A stretch of 64,000 bases of DNA from SZUA-36 sp963753105 (GTDB taxonomy: Bacteria; Pseudomonadota; Gammaproteobacteria; Xanthomonadales; SZUA-36), in assembly GCA_963753105.1 (NCBI GenBank), contig CAVWBD010000001.1, positions 868,001 to 932,000 of the forward strand, given 5' to 3'. The stretch's first letter is position 1, and each line of letters opens with the position of its first letter. The notes beneath the pieces are model-generated. The model did no database searches. It was not told the origin of the DNA and saw nothing but the letters and a program-made list of their open reading frames with translations. The position numbers and the translations under genes were made by a program. Shown here piece after piece: positions 1-8,919 of the stretch.

Positions 1-1542
1 GCGCATCCGATTCGTCCTGACAAGTATGTTGAGATCAATAACTTTTATACCGCTACGGTCTACCAGAAAGGGGCAACGATTATCCGGATGTATCACACGC
101 TTTTGGGCGAGGCAGGTTTCCAGAAAGGTATGCAGCTGTATTTTGAACGGCATGACGGCGAGGCCGTGACCTGTGATGATTTCCTCGCCGCGATGGCGGA
201 TGCCAACGAGGTTGACCTGGAGCGCTTTGGGCGATGGTACAGCCAGTCCGGGACGCCGCAGGTGCATGTCAGTGATCACTATGACGCGCAAGAACACACG
301 TACACCCTGGTCCTGGAACAACACACGTCTGCTACGCACGACCAAAAGGACAAAAAACCCCTGGTATTGCCGTTTGCACTGGGTTTGCTGGACAGAAACG
401 GCCAGGAATTACCCGTGTGCCTGGCCGGGGAGACGGAGGTTGAAGCCGGTACCCGTTTGCTGGTGATTGACAGGGAACGCCAGGAACTTACCTTCACGGG
501 TCTTGCAGAGAAACCGGTGCCGTCGTTGTTCAGGGATTTTTCAGCACCGGTCAAAATCCTGTTTGATTACACACCGGAACAACTGGCCATCCTGATCGCG
601 CATGACAATGATCCGTTTACCCGTTGGGATGCGGCGCAACGCATGGCTGAGAATGCCGTCCTGGAACAGTGCCGCAGGGTTGCCAATGATCTGGATATGA
701 CCCTGGATGCATCTCTGATCAAGGCGTTTGGTGGTGTATTGTCAGATTTGGATGCCGACCCGGCTTTGTTGGCAGAAACCCTGAAGCTGCCTGACGAAGA
801 ATATCTCGCTGACCAGATGGACGTGGCTGACGTCGATGGAATCCACCGCGCACGGAATTTCATCAAGCAGGGCCTGGCGCGTGAACTGACACCCCTGTTC
901 ACCCAGCGCTACGCAGAACTGAACAACGGCCAGCCATACCAGAAGTCGGCATCGGCCATGGCCCGGCGCAGCCTGAAAAACACCTGCCTGGCGTATTTGC
1001 TGGAAACAGCGGAAGGTGAATCTCTGGCAAGTTCCCAGCTGGAGGCCAGTGACAACATGACAGATACGCTGGCCGCCATCCAGGGCCTGGTGCTCAAAGG
1101 GTCACCCGCAGCCTCCGCGGCTTTGTCCGCGTTCGAATCCGAGTGGGGGAACGATGCCCTGGTGATGGACAAGTGGTTCATGATCCAAGCCATTAAACCG
1201 GGACGCGAAACGCTGGATACTGTACGAAAGTTGATGGACCACCCGGCATTCAGTATCAGGAATCCGAACAAGATCAGGGCGTTGATCGGGGTGTTCTCGA
1301 TGTTGAACCCGACCGGCTTTCACGCGGCCGATGGTTCGGGTTACACATTTCTGGCCGATTGCGTGATTGAACTGGATGGCTTGAACCCACAGGTGGCCGC
1401 CAGGATGGCCACAGCATTCAACCGTTGGAAACGTTATGATGAAGGCCGCAAAACGTTGATGCAGTCACAGTTGCAGCGTATTGCAGGCAAGCATGGCTTG
1501 TCAGGGGACGTTGCCGAGATTGTCAAACATGCGTTAGCTTGA
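1..1542 (+). CDS. pepN: Aminopeptidase N, 3' part (gene begins before the window)
   Basis: The frame is open from base 1, so the gene enters from the left and only about 513 C-terminal residues are present; E. coli PepN is about 870. The first residues read AHPIRPDKYVEINNFYTATV, the stretch that follows the HExxH zinc site in M1-family PepN. They are followed by VYQKGATIIRMYHTLLG, with the conserved catalytic-domain tyrosine. The rest is the Ig-like domain and the helical C-terminal cap (for example DNDPFTRWDAAQRM and NPNKIRALIGVFSMLNPTGFH). PepN is a cytosolic zinc aminopeptidase that finishes peptide degradation. The zinc ligands lie outside the window, so activity cannot be judged here. 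The identification is firm. Confidence 0.95.
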   Translation, partial: AHPIRPDKYVEINNFYTATVYQKGATIIRMYHTLLGEAGFQKGMQLYFERHDGEAVTCDDFLAAMADANEVDLERFGRWYSQSGTPQVHVSDHYDAQEHTYTLVLEQHTSATHDQKDKKPLVLPFALGLLDRNGQELPVCLAGETEVEAGTRLLVIDRERQELTFTGLAEKPVPSLFRDFSAPVKILFDYTPEQLAILIAHDNDPFTRWDAAQRMAENAVLEQCRRVANDLDMTLDASLIKAFGGVLSDLDADPALLAETLKLPDEEYLADQMDVADVDGIHRARNFIKQGLARELTPLFTQRYAELNNGQPYQKSASAMARRSLKNTCLAYLLETAEGESLASSQLEASDNMTDTLAAIQGLVLKGSPAASAALSAFESEWGNDALVMDKWFMIQAIKPGRETLDTVRKLMDHPAFSIRNPNKIRALIGVFSMLNPTGFHAADGSGYTFLADCVIELDGLNPQVAARMATAFNRWKRYDEGRKTLMQSQLQRIAGKHGLSGDVAEIVKHALA

Positions 1543-1595
1543 GACCGGTTTTTTTAAGCCGGAATTTCCAGGAATACTGCTACAGGAAAGGATAG

Positions 1596-2435
1596 ATGCT
1601 GGTTGCACATTTTTTTGACCTGGTGCCCATTTGGGTGCTGTTTACCGGGACCATCCTGGTCATGGTTCTTTTTATCGAGTATGGCTTCAGGCTGGGGAAA
1701 AGGGGCCAGGTTACTGCCAAGAAAGCACAGACTTCGCAGGTCAGGGCCATCATGGGTGCAGGCCTGGGTCTGTTGGCGTTCATGCTGGCGTTTACCTTCA
1801 GCACTGCCCAGCAACACTTCGAAATGCGCGTACAAAGCCTCGCCGAGGAAGCCCGGATAGCCAGGAATGCTTTCATGCAGGCAGACCTGTTGGCGGAGCC
1901 CGGCAGGACGCAGGCTAAACGGCTATTGAAGGATTACATCGAAATTCGCAGTAGTCTGCACAAGCTCTCCGGCGTGAATATCCCGGAAAAGCTGGCCGAG
2001 GTCCTGCGGGGGTCTGAACAGATCCAACATGATCTGTGGTTACTGCTTGCAAAAAATGAAGCGCAATTCCCGGCGGACCAGGAGGGAACGGGCCAGAATG
2101 GCCCGTTAATGGCATCGGTACTTGCCCTGATAGACATCCATCACACGAGGCTGCATTCAGGCATTATGAACCGGATTCCATTGACCATATGGATAACGCT
2201 ATACCTGATGGCGATATTGTCCATGATTATCATGGGTTACCAGGCGGGGCTTACAGGACGACGCAGCCCGGTCGCAACCATAACACTGGCCGTGGCCTTT
2301 TCTGCTGTCATCATTTTGATCACCGACCTTGACCGGCCGGTCATGAGCTTTTTCGATATCAATAATCAACTGCTCATCGATCTGTTTGAATATATGCGCG
2401 CATCCCTGCAGGTGGAATATATCCCTGGCAGCTAG
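1596..2435 (+). CDS. Four-helix membrane protein, DUF4239 (bestrophin-like) type
   Basis: A 279-residue protein. Two membrane segments lie near residues 10-30 and 48-68, then a charged helical domain of about 115 residues (QHFEMRVQSLAEEARIARNA onward), then two more membrane segments near 188-215 and 225-245. This 2+2 arrangement around a soluble helical insert, with an AQQHFEMRV-like start of the helical part, is what I associate with DUF4239 proteins. Their function is unknown. A weak ribosome site (ACAGGAAAGG) precedes the ATG. It sits 53 bases after pepN on the same strand and could be co-transcribed. Family assignment is moderate; no function is proposed. Confidence 0.6.
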   Translation: MLVAHFFDLVPIWVLFTGTILVMVLFIEYGFRLGKRGQVTAKKAQTSQVRAIMGAGLGLLAFMLAFTFSTAQQHFEMRVQSLAEEARIARNAFMQADLLAEPGRTQAKRLLKDYIEIRSSLHKLSGVNIPEKLAEVLRGSEQIQHDLWLLLAKNEAQFPADQEGTGQNGPLMASVLALIDIHHTRLHSGIMNRIPLTIWITLYLMAILSMIIMGYQAGLTGRRSPVATITLAVAFSAVIILITDLDRPVMSFFDINNQLLIDLFEYMRASLQVEYIPGS

Positions 2436-2489
2436 CAAACCCGATACATGGCATGAGGGCAATAGAGGATTCCAGACAGCTGGATAAGG

Positions 2490-2891
2490 ATGATGACGAA
2501 ATCACTGCTTGGCGTTTGCTGTGTATTGATGCTGCTGGCCTGTGCGGGTCCCAGGCAGGAAATGCCTGCCGTGCAGATTGACGGCCTGGTGATCGAAAAC
2601 CAGACGCAGATGTGGGTCTCGGCAGTCCGGGTATTACTGCCGGTCACCGGTGGTTTTGTTTCCTGTGGCAATATTGCACCGGGCTCCATGTGCTCGACTC
2701 GCTTCCCACAGTCCGCCTACAGGGGTGATCCGCTTGAAATCACCTGGAGTCAGGCGGGGCAGATCCACTCGACGGGGCAATTTGATTTGCAACTGCCGGA
2801 TGACCTGGACACCGAGAGGGCTGCAACAGTAAGTGTTGTCATCGCTGCGCCCGGCTCAGCCGGTGCCGTTATCGTCCAGCAGCAGGAGTAG
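2490..2891 (+). CDS. Small lipoprotein of unknown function
   Basis: A 133-residue protein with a lipoprotein signal: a short charged N-terminus (MMTK), a hydrophobic core, and the lipobox LLAC with the acylated Cys near residue 18. The mature part is compact and probably beta-rich, and contains two further cysteines (VSCGNIAPGSMCSTRF) that could form a disulfide in the periplasm. GGATAAGG lies just before two consecutive ATG codons. The gene follows the membrane protein by 54 bases on the same strand. I do not recognise the family; only export and lipidation can be supported. Confidence 0.65.
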   Translation: MMTKSLLGVCCVLMLLACAGPRQEMPAVQIDGLVIENQTQMWVSAVRVLLPVTGGFVSCGNIAPGSMCSTRFPQSAYRGDPLEITWSQAGQIHSTGQFDLQLPDDLDTERAATVSVVIAAPGSAGAVIVQQQE

Positions 2892-2989
2892 TTAAAGCTG
2901 AAAATAAGCCGTGATTGATATACGCTGATGTTGACTTGGCGGGAACCAGGTTGACTGCACTCCTGTTCAGCATGGATTCACTTGAATTT

Positions 2990-2998
2990 TGCTATGCT
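2990..2998 (+). promoter_or_regulatory. Possible extended -10 promoter of the Tyr-rich lipoprotein gene
   Basis: TGCTATGCT reads as an extended -10 element (TG, one base, TATGCT) about 48 bases before the ATG at 3046. No good -35 box is visible. Weak support. Confidence 0.3.
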
Positions 2999-3045
2999 TG
3001 TCGCCAAGGTGTCATTCTGCCGTTTGATCCGGCATTGGAGCATGT

Positions 3046-3906
3046 ATGAAAAAACTGCTGATTCTGCCATTGCTTGTGCTGTTGACCGGCTGTGTGACCT
3101 ATTACTACCCGGAAACTGCCCTGGAAGACGGCGTTTACTACGCAGAGGATGATCCATCCTACGTCGTATCTTCTGACGGTTATTACGGCGGGGCTTATTA
3201 TCCGTGGTACTCGCTGGACTATTTCTACCTGGGTTACTACCCGTCCGCCAGGTACAGTTTTGGCTACGGCTACCCGAGTGGATTCTCGATTGGATTTAAT
3301 TACGGCTTTTCACCCTGGTATTACCCCAGTCATTATTACGGCTATTACTCGCCTTGGTACGGTTCACACCATCATCACTATTACCCCGCCTGGCAACCTT
3401 ACCGGGGTTATAACTCACGTCATCATGGTGATCGCTACCAGAAGAAATACCAGCGTAATGATGGACATGGCCGTTATGCCGGAAATGACCGTCATGATAA
3501 CGGCCGTAATGACAATAACCGTTATGATCGTAATGACCAACGCAACCGTTCTGATAATAAGGCCCGCCGTGATGATTATTCAGACGCCAGGCGTGGATCG
3601 GAACAACCCGACCGCCAGCGCTCATCATCTGTCAGGCGTTACGTATCAACCGCACCTGGCGGACAAAGCGGTAACCGTGGCATGGTGGTCAGGAACCAGG
3701 ATTCTGCAAAAGTCGGCAAAAGCCGTATGCACGTGGACCGGCCAACAACCACGACCAACACCAAGGCCAAATCTACGCGCGCTCCATCCCCAGCCAAGGT
3801 AAGCACGCCGAGCCGTCCAAAAGCGTCCGCTTCAAGCAAACAGTCTTCACGCACTGTGTATTCCTCCAGCAAAAAGGAATCATCCCGGCGCCAAGACCGC
3901 AGGTAA
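3046..3906 (+). CDS. Lipoprotein with Tyr/Gly-rich and Asn/Asp/Arg-rich low-complexity regions
   Basis: A 286-residue protein starting MKKLLILPLLVLLTGC, a clear lipobox with Cys at residue 16. Residues of roughly 20-125 are extremely rich in Tyr, Gly, Ser and Pro (for example YYPWYSLDYFYLGYY) and include a HHHHYY patch. Residues of roughly 125-190 switch to Arg, Asp, Asn and His (RNDGHGRYAGNDRHDNGR). The tail is Ser/Lys/Arg-rich. The C-terminal half is very basic and probably disordered, and may bind polyanions such as peptidoglycan, LPS or DNA; that is inference. I do not know a function. Four bases separate a GGAG from the ATG. Confidence 0.65.
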   Translation: MKKLLILPLLVLLTGCVTYYYPETALEDGVYYAEDDPSYVVSSDGYYGGAYYPWYSLDYFYLGYYPSARYSFGYGYPSGFSIGFNYGFSPWYYPSHYYGYYSPWYGSHHHHYYPAWQPYRGYNSRHHGDRYQKKYQRNDGHGRYAGNDRHDNGRNDNNRYDRNDQRNRSDNKARRDDYSDARRGSEQPDRQRSSSVRRYVSTAPGGQSGNRGMVVRNQDSAKVGKSRMHVDRPTTTTNTKAKSTRAPSPAKVSTPSRPKASASSKQSSRTVYSSSKKESSRRQDRR

Positions 3907-3936
3907 CACGTCGCCACCCATCGGGGCTCATGACTC

Positions 3937-3966
3937 TTGGCAGTCGTGGATCCCGTTTGATATGTT
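3937..3966 (+). promoter_or_regulatory. Candidate sigma-70 promoter for the membrane TPR gene
   Basis: TTGGCA (3937-3942) and TATGTT (3961-3966) are 18 bases apart and lie 35 bases before the start at 4001. The match is good in the -35 and fair in the -10. Confidence 0.4.
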
Positions 3967-4000
3967 AAAGTGCAAAGGTCCTAAAAATGGGGTTTGATGG

Positions 4001-6349
4001 ATGGCGGATTTCATTACGGAATTGATAGACCGGCGCATATTGCCTGCGGTCGGCATGTACGTTGCCGGCTCCTGGGTACTGATAGAAATCCTCGACCGCC
4101 TGGTTGAGCGTTACCTGTTATCACCGTATCTGACTGACATCATATTCTGGGGTCTTTTCCTGATGATCCCGGCCGTCATAATTATCACCTGGACACATGG
4201 CAAGAAGGGTAAAGACAAGGCGGGCAAGCTGGAAAAAATTGGTGTACCAATTAACCTGATTGTAACCCTGGCCTTGTTATTTACCATTTTCGGAGACAAG
4301 GACATGAGTGTGGCGGCGACGCAGATCACCGTCAACAATGAACTGGGCCAGCAGGAAACACATTACATTCCCAGTGACAGCTTCCGTCGCCGGATGGTGG
4401 TTTTCTTTTGGGAAAATGAATCTGGTGACGCCAGCCTGGATTGGCTGCAATACGGCATAACCGAGTTACTGGTGCAGGATCTGCAGCAGGATCCATTTGT
4501 ATTGGCGACCTCACCTTTCAACAACTTTGGCAATGGCTTTTACCCACGCATCAAACAGGCTGGTTTCGAAGATGGCCTGGGTGTACCGCGTTCACTGATG
4601 AGGGACATTGCGGAAGAAGCCAACCGCCAGTATTTCGTGGAAGGGTCCTTGCATAAGCAGGGCGACGAGTTTCTGGTTACGGCCCGGATCTGGGATACAC
4701 AGACAGCGCAGGAACTTGCAGAGCTGAGCGGCCGCAACTGGGACATCTATGTAGCTGTTGATGAGTTGTCCAGGAAAATCCGTAAAGAACTCGAAGTGCC
4801 AAAAAGCAGCGGCCGGATTGCAGAAGACCTGCCGTTGGCGGAAACCTATGGTGAATCCGAATTGGCCTTCAAGGCGTATGTCCAGGGTCTGAACGCACGT
4901 CTTTTTGAAAATGATTTTGAAGCGTCCAATGCATTTTTTGACCTGGCCGTGGCTACTGATCCCAATTTCGTCCTGGCATGGTTCCTGAAGGGCGTAAACC
5001 TGGCTGAAAGCGGAGATCTTCCATCTGCGCAAGTGGCCCTGTCCAAGGCGCAGGAAATGGATTACCGCCTGCCACTGCGTGACCGATCACAACTCAAGGC
5101 AATTCTCTATCGGCTTTCCGGCCAACACGAAAAATTGATGGCCTTTCTGCGGCTACAGGCACAGGTCCGTGATGACGCGACATCCCACAATACGCTCGCA
5201 GCCATGCTGATGATGAGTGGTGAACTGGAGGAGGCCAAGGCAGAGTCACTGCTGGCACTGGAGAGGGATGCACTAAACGTTGGTATTTACCTGAGGATGT
5301 CGATCCTGGAGCGTGCAACCGGGGATATGCTCGCGGCGGTTGATTATGCCCGCAAGTACCAGGAGAAAAGACCTGAGAGTATAGCCGCCAATATCCAGCT
5401 GGGCGACCTGCTGCGTGACAGCGGGAATCTCCAGGCAGCCGAAGAACAATACAAACAGGCACAGATTCTGGAAAACAACCCGGTTCAGCCCACATTGAAG
5501 CTGGCACAGGTAGTAGCTCGACAGGGTGATATCAAGTTGGCCAGGGAGTACTTGTCAGAGGCGGAATCCTACGCCCGGACGCCGGCCGACAAAGCCCTGG
5601 TCAGGCAGAACGCCGTACTGCTGGAGTCACGCCTGGGCAGGATTAACGAGGTCATCAGGCAAACCCTTGCACAGGAGGAGTTTCTCAGCCAGTCGCAGGG
5701 CCCCTTGCAAGTAGTGCTAAGCGTGGACTCACCCCTGGCCGGTTATTACGTGGACCTGGATGACCTGGTTGCGGCACGCAATGCACTGGCCAATGCCAAA
5801 AGCAAGTTACAACCGCCATTGGACAAATTTCTTGCTTTCATCGAGGCGCGCATACTGGTGGAGGAAGGGAACCTCGAAGCGGCTCGAACCGTACTGGAAC
5901 AGGGGCAGGAAGTGATCGACCAGTTTCAGCTCAAGATACTTGAGTACCAAATGCACGTGCTGCGGGCCAGGATCGCCGAAGCAGAGGGTGATTTCGAGGC
6001 GGTCGAGCAACACTACCAGGCCGCACTGGAGAACATGGAACACTCGGTTTTTGCTGCTGATCTGAGTATTGCCGTGCCGCAGACCTACGCGGAAATTGCC
6101 ATGGCGCAGATCAGGACAGGGCAACCTGATGCAGCCCGGCAGTCCATCGAGGCCGGGTCCCGGGTTGATCCATCAGAACCCTGGTTATGGGTTGCAAAAG
6201 CGCGTTTGCAGCAGGCGCAGGATATGCCGCAACTTGCATTGGCCTCACTGGGCTTTGCACTGGCTATCTGGAAGGATGCTGATGAAACCTACGTATATGC
6301 GAATGAGGCCCGGGCGCTGGCCGAAGAATTGCGGGGTACCAGCTTTTAA
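4001..6349 (+). CDS. Membrane-anchored TolB-like / TPR repeat protein
   Basis: A 782-residue protein. The N-terminus has about three membrane segments (near residues 15-33, 46-65 and 83-100). A domain at roughly 125-265 (MVVFFWENESGDASLDWLQY ... GITELLVQDL ... YFVEGSLHKQGDEFLVTARI) resembles the TolB/FlgO-like N-terminal domain often found with CadC-type or adenylate-cyclase-type TPR proteins. From about residue 290 to the end there are many TPR-like helical pairs (for example ANIQLGDLLRDSGNLQAAEE). No kinase, cyclase or DNA-binding domain was seen, so it is probably a scaffold on the inner membrane. It looks monocistronic, with its own promoter. The architecture is clear; the function is unknown. 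Confidence 0.7.
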   Translation: MADFITELIDRRILPAVGMYVAGSWVLIEILDRLVERYLLSPYLTDIIFWGLFLMIPAVIIITWTHGKKGKDKAGKLEKIGVPINLIVTLALLFTIFGDKDMSVAATQITVNNELGQQETHYIPSDSFRRRMVVFFWENESGDASLDWLQYGITELLVQDLQQDPFVLATSPFNNFGNGFYPRIKQAGFEDGLGVPRSLMRDIAEEANRQYFVEGSLHKQGDEFLVTARIWDTQTAQELAELSGRNWDIYVAVDELSRKIRKELEVPKSSGRIAEDLPLAETYGESELAFKAYVQGLNARLFENDFEASNAFFDLAVATDPNFVLAWFLKGVNLAESGDLPSAQVALSKAQEMDYRLPLRDRSQLKAILYRLSGQHEKLMAFLRLQAQVRDDATSHNTLAAMLMMSGELEEAKAESLLALERDALNVGIYLRMSILERATGDMLAAVDYARKYQEKRPESIAANIQLGDLLRDSGNLQAAEEQYKQAQILENNPVQPTLKLAQVVARQGDIKLAREYLSEAESYARTPADKALVRQNAVLLESRLGRINEVIRQTLAQEEFLSQSQGPLQVVLSVDSPLAGYYVDLDDLVAARNALANAKSKLQPPLDKFLAFIEARILVEEGNLEAARTVLEQGQEVIDQFQLKILEYQMHVLRARIAEAEGDFEAVEQHYQAALENMEHSVFAADLSIAVPQTYAEIAMAQIRTGQPDAARQSIEAGSRVDPSEPWLWVAKARLQQAQDMPQLALASLGFALAIWKDADETYVYANEARALAEELRGTSF

Positions 6350-6402
6350 CACAGGGCATCGGCTTTAAACCGGGGGCTATCTCACAAACGCAGGTGGCTT
6401 TT

Positions 6403-6431
6403 CTATACATTTCTTTGAAATTCAGTACAAT
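6403..6431 (+). promoter_or_regulatory. Possible promoter of mnmG
   Basis: A good -10 box TACAAT (6426-6431) lies 44 bases before the GTG start. The matching -35 position (around 6403-6408) is poor. Weak support. Confidence 0.3.
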
Positions 6432-6474
6432 GCGCGATTCCTGCCTGGGATTGGGTCATACTTGAGTCGAAATC

Positions 6475-8366
6475 GTGGTGAAGCCGAACAATACATTTGA
6501 TGTCATCGTCATCGGTGGCGGACACGCCGGAACCGAGGCAGCACTGGCCGCGGCCCGCAGTGGCGCCTCCACCCTGTTGCTGACCCACAGTATAGAAACC
6601 ATTGGCCAGATGAGTTGTAACCCGGCCATCGGAGGGATTGGCAAAGGGCACCTGGTCAAGGAGATCGATGCTTTGGGTGGGGTCATGGCCCACGCGGCAG
6701 ACGCTGGTGGTATTCAGTTCCGTACACTCAACTCCAGGAAAGGTCCGGCGGTGCGTGCCACGCGTGCGCAGTGTGACCGCAACCTCTACCGGGCGTTTAT
6801 ACGTAAGGTAGTTGAGAACCAGCCCGGCTTGAGTATTTTCCAACAAGCGGTGGATGACCTGCTTCTCAATGGTGATGTCATCACCGGCTGCCGCACCAGC
6901 ATGGGGCAGGAGTTTCATGCACCGGCCGTTATTTTGACCACCGGTACCTTTCTTGGTGGCAAGATACACATGGGTGAAAGCCAAAGCGCCGGCGGCCGTG
7001 CAGGTGATCCACCATCCATCAGGTTGGCAGAGCACCTGCGTGAGCTGCCATTCGGCGTTGGCAGGTTGAAGACCGGCACACCACCGCGTATTGACGGCAA
7101 GAGCGTGGATTTTGGAAACCTGAAGGAACAACCGGGTGACGTGCCCCGGCCGGTGTTTTCTTTCATGGGCTCAGAAGATGACCACCCAGAACAGGTCAGT
7201 TGCTGGATTACCCATACATCCGAAAAGACCCATGAAATTATCCGGTCAGCACTGCACCGCTCCCCGATGTACTCGGGTTCGATCGACGGCATTGGCCCGC
7301 GTTACTGTCCGTCCATCGAGGACAAGATCGTTCGTTTTGCAGACCGCGACAGTCACCAGATTTTTATCGAGCCTGAAGGGCTGAATACGCGTGAACTGTA
7401 CCCCAACGGCATATCGACCAGCCTGCCATACGACGTGCAGGTCGAACTGGTGCACAGCATTCCCGGATTTGAAAATGCCCATATCACGCGGCCGGGGTAT
7501 GCCATCGAATATGATTTTTTCGATCCGCGCGGCTTGCACGCCAGCCTGGAAACAAAGCCCGTCCGTGGTTTGTTCTTCGCCGGGCAGATCAATGGCACCA
7601 CCGGCTACGAGGAGGCCGCGGCGCAGGGCCTGATTGCAGGCACCAATGCAGCCCGCCTGGTACAGGGTCTGGATGCCTGGACACCACGCCGGGACGAGGC
7701 CTATATCGGGGTGCTGATCGATGACCTGGTGACCCAGGGCACCGTTGAGCCCTATCGCATGTTCACCAGCCGGGCGGAATACCGTCTGCAATTGCGTGAG
7801 GATAATGCCGATCTGCGTCTGACCGAGGCCGGCCGCAGGCTGGGCCTGGTTGACGATGAACGCTGGCGGGTATTTACCGGCAAAAAGGCCGCGATAGCAG
7901 CGAGCAACACCGTCTTGGTGCCATCTGGGTATTACCGGATAACGGGATTGGCCGTTCATTGGAAAATGTGCTGGGTATTTCGCTGAGCAAGGAAGTACGT
8001 GCGCTGGACCTGCTCAAACGGCCGGAAATTTCTTACGCGGACTTGGTGAAGGTGGCAGGCCTTGGCCCGGGCAGCAGCGATGCACGGGTTGCCGAGCAGG
8101 TTGATGTACAGGTTCGCTATGCCGGTTACCTGGCCCGCCAAGCCGGCGAAATAGAGCGGAATCAACGCAATGAAAGCACGACCATCCCCGCTGAGTTTGA
8201 TTATTCCAGGGTCAGCGGGCTGTCGGCGGAACTGTGCGAGAAAATGCAGAAGGCGTTACCGGAAAGTATCGGGCAGGCATCAAGGATCCCCGGCATGACA
8301 CCGGCGGCCATATCCTTGTTGCTGGTGTATCTGAAGCGTCACCAGGAAGGCCGGCAGGTCACTTAA
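6475..8366 (+). CDS. mnmG: tRNA uridine-5-carboxymethylaminomethyl modification enzyme MnmG; reading frame broken once near 7882-7900
   Basis: MnmG, with MnmE, makes the cmnm5 modification of wobble U34 in several tRNAs and uses FAD. The FAD-binding motif VIGGGHAGTEAALAAARSG lies near residue 10. The family motifs GIGKGHLVKEIDALGG, RKGPAVRATRAQCDR and AGQINGTTGYEEAAAQG follow. The start is GTG. As read, the first frame stops at 7986 after an out-of-frame tail. The C-terminal part (HRLGAIWV ... SGLSAELCEKMQKALPESIGQ) continues in the -1 frame to 8366. Adding one A to the A5 run at 7882-7886 (GGC AAA AAA GGC CGC GAT) joins both parts into a 630-residue protein, the normal family length. A sequencing or assembly indel is the simplest explanation. 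rsmG does not follow, unlike in many relatives. Confidence 0.9.
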
Positions 8367-8395
8367 AAAAGTTCGCAGAATCACAAATAACCAAC

Positions 8396-8548
8396 GATAG
8401 CTTTACATCTTTTTAACCTTGCATAGGTATGCTTGGCATGCAAGTTGACTGTGCCTGGTGTGTCGCTTCTCATGACAGGCAGTCCCCACACTTCTATGCC
8501 TTTGCGATACACCTTTTAAGCCCCGGCCTATTGGCCGGGGTTTTTTTT
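8396..8548 (+). ncRNA. Possible small RNA or long 3' UTR ending at a strong terminator
   Basis: About 150 bases after mnmG hold no plausible reading frame but several short inverted repeats (GCATAGGTATGC near 8421-8432; TGCCTG and CAGGCA near 8452 and 8476), ending in an excellent terminator. This is compatible with an independent small RNA, but no convincing promoter is visible; it may simply be the mnmG 3' UTR. Confidence 0.2.
8519..8548 (+). terminator. Rho-independent terminator after mnmG
   Basis: A perfect 8-bp stem CCCCGGCC / GGCCGGGG with loop TATT, followed by eight T. Confidence 0.9.
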
Positions 8549-8587
8549 CGGATCTCAGCGCGAGTTGATGAGTGGCGGTTCAATCTA

Positions 8588-8696
8588 CCAGGAGAGTGCC
8601 TGCATTTTTTCAGAACACGCCGTAGACCCATCCCTGGGGGCTCTTACTCAACATCCTGTTTCGTAAGGTTCCGAAAAAAGCAGGCACTCCCCTGGC
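8588..8696 (-). repeat. Dispersed palindromic repeat, diverged copy E
   Basis: Outer arms GAGTGCCTGC (8594-8603) and GCAGGCACTC (8680-8689) are perfect inverted repeats, extended by T6/A6 runs and by CAGAAC / GTTCCG. The core (ACACGCC...CATCCCTG.GGGCTC) resembles copy B at 24612, read on the opposite strand to copy A. No protein is encoded. Confidence 0.65.
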
Positions 8697-8760
8697 TGGC
8701 GTGTCTTAGTCCAGTCCGCTAAATGCCAAAGATTCAGTTGATGTGTCGATTGAAAACCAA

Positions 8761-8870
8761 GCGCCGGGGAAAGGGTATTACTTACCGGGACCGTGAGCGA
8801 CAGGAGTCGCGACCGAGCCTACAGGGATGTATATACGGCGTGTCCCGGGAAGAAATACCCAACCCGGCGC
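8761..8870 (+). repeat. Dispersed palindromic repeat, copy A
   Basis: The nested arms are GCGCCGGG / CCCGGCGC (8761-8768, 8863-8870), GGGTATT / AATACCC (8773-8779, 8854-8860) and CCGGGA / TCCCGG (8785-8790, 8843-8848). An inner hairpin GCGAC / GTCGC sits at 8797-8810. The core CTTACCGGGACCGTGAGCGA and the right side GGCGTGTCCCGGGAAG recur at 24612-24717, 24776-24861 and 30447-30553. It lies in the gap between the mnmG terminator and the 3' end of the symporter gene. Confidence 0.8.
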
Positions 8871-8919
8871 CAGCCTCTATATATTAGTCTGGTTAAACTG
8901 CGGCCTGAAAAATTCCGGC

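Noticed and set aside
3149..3802. 217-residue open frame within the Tyr-rich lipoprotein gene
   Set aside because: It arises from the low-complexity codons of the true gene; the real frame has a lipobox and a ribosome site.
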